Shown here: positions 21,086-24,753 of the stretch, one piece after another
Layout of the letters: each line of letters opens with the position of its first letter
How positions within the stretch are numbered: the stretch's first letter is position 1
Assembly (NCBI GenBank): GCA_028717105.1
Contig: JAQUOM010000013.1
Span: 1-24,753, forward strand
Direction: 5' to 3'
Length of the DNA: 24,753 nt
Origin: Candidatus Omnitrophota bacterium
GTDB taxonomy: Bacteria > Omnitrophota > Gorgyraeia > Velamenicoccales > Velamenicoccaceae
The notes under the pieces: generated by a model
The model's input: only the letters and a program-made list of their open reading frames with translations
What the model was told of the DNA's origin: nothing
Database searches by the model: none
Made by a program: the position numbers and the translations under genes

Positions 21086-23014
21086 TTAAACAAGTTTTTT
21101 TAGGGCTTCAACAACACCCGCGCGCGCATCCATCTTGACGCGAAGAGGTTGCGTCTTAATAATCCAAGATAGCTTATCATAAATCTCATGAGATTTAACC
21201 AAATAAATGTAACGATGAGACTGCATTTTTTCCAGAAATCTGCGGACCTTGTTATGCTCCACCAGGCGTTCCGGTTCACAAACGACGATGTATTTTCCGC
21301 TGGCCGCAGCTTCAGAAACCATCGAAATGCTTTCCCCCGTCACGACGACGACATCGCTGGCGTGCAGGATCCCTCCGACAGTCCCCTCAGGGTTGTCTTC
21401 GGCCGCGTCGACAAATAATTTGCAGCCATCCTGCGGCTCTAAGCGCGGGCGCAATATCCGGACCGCGGCCTGCGGCGTCCTGCGCGATGTCGTCACAAAG
21501 AGCGCGCCGCCGGCCTCCTTCAAAACGCGATCCATTTGACCCGCCAGCTCTCCGACGAAAGCCTCAGTCAAAGCATAATATTTCGAATCACCGCCGATCA
21601 AAAAACCGACCTTCGGCCCCTTGACATGTTCGGCAGTCTTCAGGGCCGGCCGACGGACCAGAAGCATCTCATAATCCCGCCGCATCGATTCCGGAGAAAC
21701 GCTGCTCAAAGAACCCGGGACAGCCAGGACATTGCCTCTCTTCACGGGCCGGTCGTGTTCCGGCATGACCACCAGACCCAGTTGGCTATAACGCAACAAT
21801 CCCGGCTTCATGATCGCGATCGATACGGCGTCGTTATCGCGGGCGAGGGCGATGTTGACGGCGCTTAAACGGGAACCGGCAGAGATGACGACATCGAAAG
21901 CCTTGCCCTCCACGTCCTTGTATGCCTGCGGCTCAAGGAAAAATCTTAAAGAAAGACAGGCGGCGGAAGCGCCGAAAAGACGGGCCAGAACGGAAAGCCA
22001 ATGAGCAGCAGACCCGGTCCTGAACCGGATTTCAGAAACACATATCTCCACCTGCCGGCCCGTATCCCGGATCATATCGGCCAGGGCCAGCGACTGCTTG
22101 ACGTGGCCGGCTTTGCCGTCGCTCAAAATAAGAACCCGGCGCTGAGAAGAATATTTCCATCTTTTGAAAAACCAAAGATACTCCTCGGGATAAAGCCGGA
22201 TCCATTTCTCGAAAACGGCGTTAATGGCGGTCAGGTCCGCCGCCAAGACCGCGTCCTCCTCCCCTTCTGCGACGGGATGAAAAGCCTCCAGCAGTAACTC
22301 GTGGTCGGCGCCGCGCTTGCGGCGCACAAAAGCCAGGACGATCGATGCGCCCAGTTTCCTGGCGAGCTTGACGCTTCCCGTCGGTGTCTTGGCCGTCTTG
22401 CCGAAAAAGGGGACTTCGACGCCGTCTTTGCCGCCGTGGTCGGCCACGGCGCCCAAAACATTATTATGCACGAGGTGTTCCACCATTTTCTTGAGCTCAT
22501 TGACGCGGATCACGGCGCACCCTTTGGACGCGCGCAGGCCGTTCAAAAAAGCATCGATCTTTTTTGTTCTCCCCTGGGGCCGCGCCAACATCGCATAACG
22601 GTTACCGCCGATCAAAAGCGCACAGGCGATATTCGAAAGCTCCCAACTGCCCGCATGACAGCCCAAAAAAATAACCCCCCTGCCTGTTTCCTGGGCCTTC
22701 AGGAAAACATCCCACCGCGGAATCGTGACATGCCGCCGGACAAAAGCCTCGTCGATATAAGGCAGATACAAGGTTTCGACGATGTTTTGCGCAAAATTCC
22801 GATACATGGCGTAAACGATGCGCCGCCGCTCGCGCGGCGTCTTCCCGGGAAGCGCCATCTTGATATGGTTCGCGGCCCGCCTGGCTTTTTCTACATCCCA
22901 AAAATAATAAAGGCTTCCCGCCGCCCGGCCTGCCGCCAGCAAGAACCCCAACGGCAAAAACCGCGCCAGGCGCATCCAGGCCTTAAGGATGACATAGAGC
23001 ACGGATTCGAGCAT
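21086..23014 (-). CDS. Late lipid A acyltransferase (LpxL/HtrB-like) fused to ELM1-like domain
   Basis: This 642-residue fusion has an N-terminal half (about 1-290) that is a lysophospholipid/Kdo-lipid A acyltransferase: a hydrophobic N-terminal helix, the catalytic H-x4-E in GCHAGSWE (His120, Glu125), ARPQGRTKKID (144-154), and VPFFGKTAKTPTGSVKLARK (201-220). These match LpxL/LpxM motifs. The C-terminal half (about 293-642) begins RRVLILSDGKAGHVKQSLA and contains VVISAGSRLSAVN, MPEHDRPVKRGNV, FLIGGDSKYY and VTGESISMVSEA, which match the ELM1 family (GT-B-like, PF06258). The start has SD AGGAGG 6 nt away, inside the end of lpxK (32-nt overlap). Both halves are intact. The ELM1 half may be a glycosyltransferase acting on the acylated product; its true substrate is unknown. 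Confidence 0.88.
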   Translation of the reverse strand: MLESVLYVILKAWMRLARFLPLGFLLAAGRAAGSLYYFWDVEKARRAANHIKMALPGKTPRERRRIVYAMYRNFAQNIVETLYLPYIDEAFVRRHVTIPRWDVFLKAQETGRGVIFLGCHAGSWELSNIACALLIGGNRYAMLARPQGRTKKIDAFLNGLRASKGCAVIRVNELKKMVEHLVHNNVLGAVADHGGKDGVEVPFFGKTAKTPTGSVKLARKLGASIVLAFVRRKRGADHELLLEAFHPVAEGEEDAVLAADLTAINAVFEKWIRLYPEEYLWFFKRWKYSSQRRVLILSDGKAGHVKQSLALADMIRDTGRQVEICVSEIRFRTGSAAHWLSVLARLFGASAACLSLRFFLEPQAYKDVEGKAFDVVISAGSRLSAVNIALARDNDAVSIAIMKPGLLRYSQLGLVVMPEHDRPVKRGNVLAVPGSLSSVSPESMRRDYEMLLVRRPALKTAEHVKGPKVGFLIGGDSKYYALTEAFVGELAGQMDRVLKEAGGALFVTTSRRTPQAAVRILRPRLEPQDGCKLFVDAAEDNPEGTVGGILHASDVVVVTGESISMVSEAAASGKYIVVCEPERLVEHNKVRRFLEKMQSHRYIYLVKSHEIYDKLSWIIKTQPLRVKMDARAGVVEALKKLV

Positions 23015-24071
23015 TAAATTCCTCCTGCCTCTTTCTTATCCTGATTCCGACTTTTAAAACAAAAATGTCCATGCCCAGATCTTTGTCGCGCACGAACCCC
23101 TCCAGCCGTACCGCATCCTTTTGGGTCGTCAGGATCGCGCGCGCGTTCTTCGCAGCGGCCGCCTGGACGCTCTGCACGATGTCATCGCCGCTATAAACAT
23201 GATGGTCCCGGAAAAAACTCCTGGAAACCACCCGGGCGCCGCACGACACGACGGTCTTTTCGAACGACCCCGGCTGGGCAATACCGCAGACAAGTCCGAC
23301 GGACATACCCCGAAGAATGCTTACGGCAAATGGGGTTTTGATCTTCACGTCATAAAGGCCCAGCGGTTCATGGACCGCTTCCGCGATCAAGGCCCGGGGA
23401 TTCAACGCGGAAAGAATTTCCTTGAGATGTTCCAGGGCTTCGGGCGAGGCCTGGTCGCTGCGCGTCACGCACAGGACCGAAGCGCGCTTCAAAGCGCGCC
23501 TGGTCTCGCGCAGCGGCCCTGCCGGCAGCAGCAATCCGTTGCCGAAAGGACGACACGCATCGACAGCAACGATGTCCAAGTCGCGCTGGAGACGCCAATG
23601 CTGAAATCCGTCATCCAGAACGATCACCCCGCGGAACCCCTCGTCTTCGAGACGACGCACCAGCGCCGCGCGGTCCGGTCCCGCCAAGACACGGGCCCTT
23701 CCGGCCAGGTTCTCCCTGGTCATGGTGCCTTCATCTCCTAATTCCTGATAACCTTTGAGGTGCGGCGCGGCACAAGAAGAAGGACGGCCGTATCCCCGAA
23801 AGACGACAGCCGCCGGACAACCGGCAGCTAAAATTTTTTCTGCGACATATCCGACGAGGGGCGTCTTGCCGCTTCCGCCCAGGGTCATGTTACCGACGCT
23901 CACGACACGGCTTTGCGGACGCAGACGCCTCAAGATCCCTCGGCGATAAAATTCCTTGATAATGAAAAGACAGACGGCATAAATCCATGACAAGACGAAA
24001 AGCAAGGGGAATAAAAGGATGAAAGTCGCCGTGAGCCGGCCCGTCACGTAAAAAGATTCGAGACCTTTCAT
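22983..24071 (-). CDS. lpxK: Tetraacyldisaccharide 4'-kinase
   Basis: This kinase phosphorylates the 4' position of the lipid A disaccharide at the inner membrane. The 362-residue protein has an N-terminal membrane helix (about 14-37) and a P-loop in SVGNMTLGGSGKTP (58-71). The LpxK-specific motifs FRGYGR and LDDGFQHWRLQRDLDIVAVDA are present, as is the run NGLLLPAGPLRE. It is coupled to waaA by an ATGA overlap at 24068-24071 and overlaps the following acyltransferase gene by 32 nt, so the three lipid A genes form one translational unit. Confidence 0.96.
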   Translation of the reverse strand: MKGLESFYVTGRLTATFILLFPLLFVLSWIYAVCLFIIKEFYRRGILRRLRPQSRVVSVGNMTLGGSGKTPLVGYVAEKILAAGCPAAVVFRGYGRPSSCAAPHLKGYQELGDEGTMTRENLAGRARVLAGPDRAALVRRLEDEGFRGVIVLDDGFQHWRLQRDLDIVAVDACRPFGNGLLLPAGPLRETRRALKRASVLCVTRSDQASPEALEHLKEILSALNPRALIAEAVHEPLGLYDVKIKTPFAVSILRGMSVGLVCGIAQPGSFEKTVVSCGARVVSRSFFRDHHVYSGDDIVQSVQAAAAKNARAILTTQKDAVRLEGFVRDKDLGMDIFVLKVGIRIRKRQEEFNARIRALCHP

Positions 24072-24753
24072 GGATTTACCTCTTCTGCAATCTTCGAGAC
24101 CGTGCGTTTTGTCGCACCCCGGTTCTGTTCCAATAAGCCGCGGGCACGCTCTCCGAAGGCTTTGCGTTCCGCCGGGCTGGCCAGAAGACGACGCAGCTCG
24201 TATTCAAGGTTTTGCGCGCCGGTCACCTCGATCGCCGCCTCCTGCCGGATGAAGATATCGCGGATCTCCCTGAAATTATCCATGCAGTTGCCGAAAAGGA
24301 TCGGCTTGCCGAACACCGCCGGTTCAATAGGATTATGCCCGCCCTTTTTCACAAGGCTTCCGCCGACAAAGACGACATCCGCCAGTTCGTAGAGGGCCGT
24401 TAAATCGCCCATCGTATCCAGGAGGGCGACCTGCCCGCTCGAAAAACTTTTCAGGCGCGACACAAAGACCGCCTCCAGGCCGTTGATGCGCACCAGCCTC
24501 CTCACTTTGTCGATCCTCTCCAGATGCCTCGGCGCGATCACAAGGCGCAAGCCCGGAAAATCCTTGTGCAGAGATTTAAAGATGCCCAGGATCATTTCTT
24601 CTTCGTTGTCATGGGTGCTCCCGGCAACCAGGACCATGTTGTCCCCGGCCAGCAAACGCATGTTCTCTAAAAATGGGGGACGGACGGCATCATAGCCTAA
24701 GTCGAATTTAATATTCCCCGTTACGCAGACACGGTCAGCAGGGGCCCCCAGCG
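24068..24753 (-). CDS. waaA: Kdo transferase, C-terminal part (5' end beyond window)
   Basis: The frame is open to the right edge, so an ATG at 24661 would be internal and not the start. The visible 227 residues begin LGAPADRVCVTGNIKFDLGYD and continue with LVAGSTHDNEEE, the highly conserved nucleotide-sugar segment of WaaA/KdtA. VVFVGGSLVKKGGHNPIEPA follows, with the family's GGHN.lEpA motif, so the donor-binding domain is complete. The enzyme moves Kdo from CMP-Kdo onto lipid IVA at the cytoplasmic face. It uses the product of the kds genes found about 14 kb downstream. How many Kdo residues it adds cannot be told from sequence. Confidence 0.96.
   Translation of the reverse strand, partial: LGAPADRVCVTGNIKFDLGYDAVRPPFLENMRLLAGDNMVLVAGSTHDNEEEMILGIFKSLHKDFPGLRLVIAPRHLERIDKVRRLVRINGLEAVFVSRLKSFSSGQVALLDTMGDLTALYELADVVFVGGSLVKKGGHNPIEPAVFGKPILFGNCMDNFREIRDIFIRQEAAIEVTGAQNLEYELRRLLASPAERKAFGERARGLLEQNRGATKRTVSKIAEEVNP

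Noticed and set aside
24068..24661. waaA starting at ATG 24661
   Set aside because: The frame stays open to the window edge, and conserved WaaA sequence (VTGNIKFD) lies upstream of that ATG.

Overview
All recognisable genes in this window lie on the minus strand, so transcription runs from high to low coordinates. The gene set is that of a diderm bacterium with a Kdo/lipid A-based outer membrane. The base composition is moderately GC-rich by eye, and genes are packed with ATGA stop/start overlaps. The style (strings of fused glycosyltransferases, a trigger factor without its PPIase domain, a degenerate UshA-like secreted protein with a Cys-rich tail) reminds me most of uncultured Omnitrophota (OP3). 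That assignment is an inference from gene style, not proven here. I see no rRNA, tRNA, CRISPR, IS element or phage gene.

Right part (24753 to about 12520), envelope glycan assembly: Kdo transferase waaA (cut by the window edge), lipid A 4'-kinase lpxK, a late lipid A acyltransferase fused to an ELM1-like domain, a GT4-GT9 fusion, a GT4, a membrane-anchored NodB-type deacetylase, a GT9, and a GT9-GT9 fusion. These are followed by three very small envelope genes: two paralogous membrane-anchored coiled-coil proteins and a SmpA/BamE-like lipoprotein.

Middle part (about 12470 to 5987), precursor supply and export: a near-consensus sigma-70 promoter with a leader of about 250 nt precedes rfaE1 (heptose-7-P kinase). 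The full Kdo pathway follows (kdsB, kdsA, kdsD, kdsC), then an LptC-LptA fusion and the LPS export ATPase lptB. Together with the right part this covers Kdo and heptose supply, lipid A phosphorylation, acylation and Kdo addition, core glycosylation, and export.

Left part (5917 to 1), housekeeping: a short trigger factor, clpP, a class-V aminotransferase with serA (phosphorylated serine pathway), and the start of a secreted metallophosphoesterase-like protein. That last protein appears to have lost its metal ligands and carries a CxxCH thioredoxin-like tail.

The main unusual points are four domain fusions in one LPS locus (acyltransferase-ELM1, GT4-GT9, GT9-GT9, LptC-LptA), the PPIase-less trigger factor, the dead-looking phosphoesterase, the tandem tiny coiled-coil genes behind a hairpin-rich spacer, and several families of short intergenic repeats shared between distant spacers.
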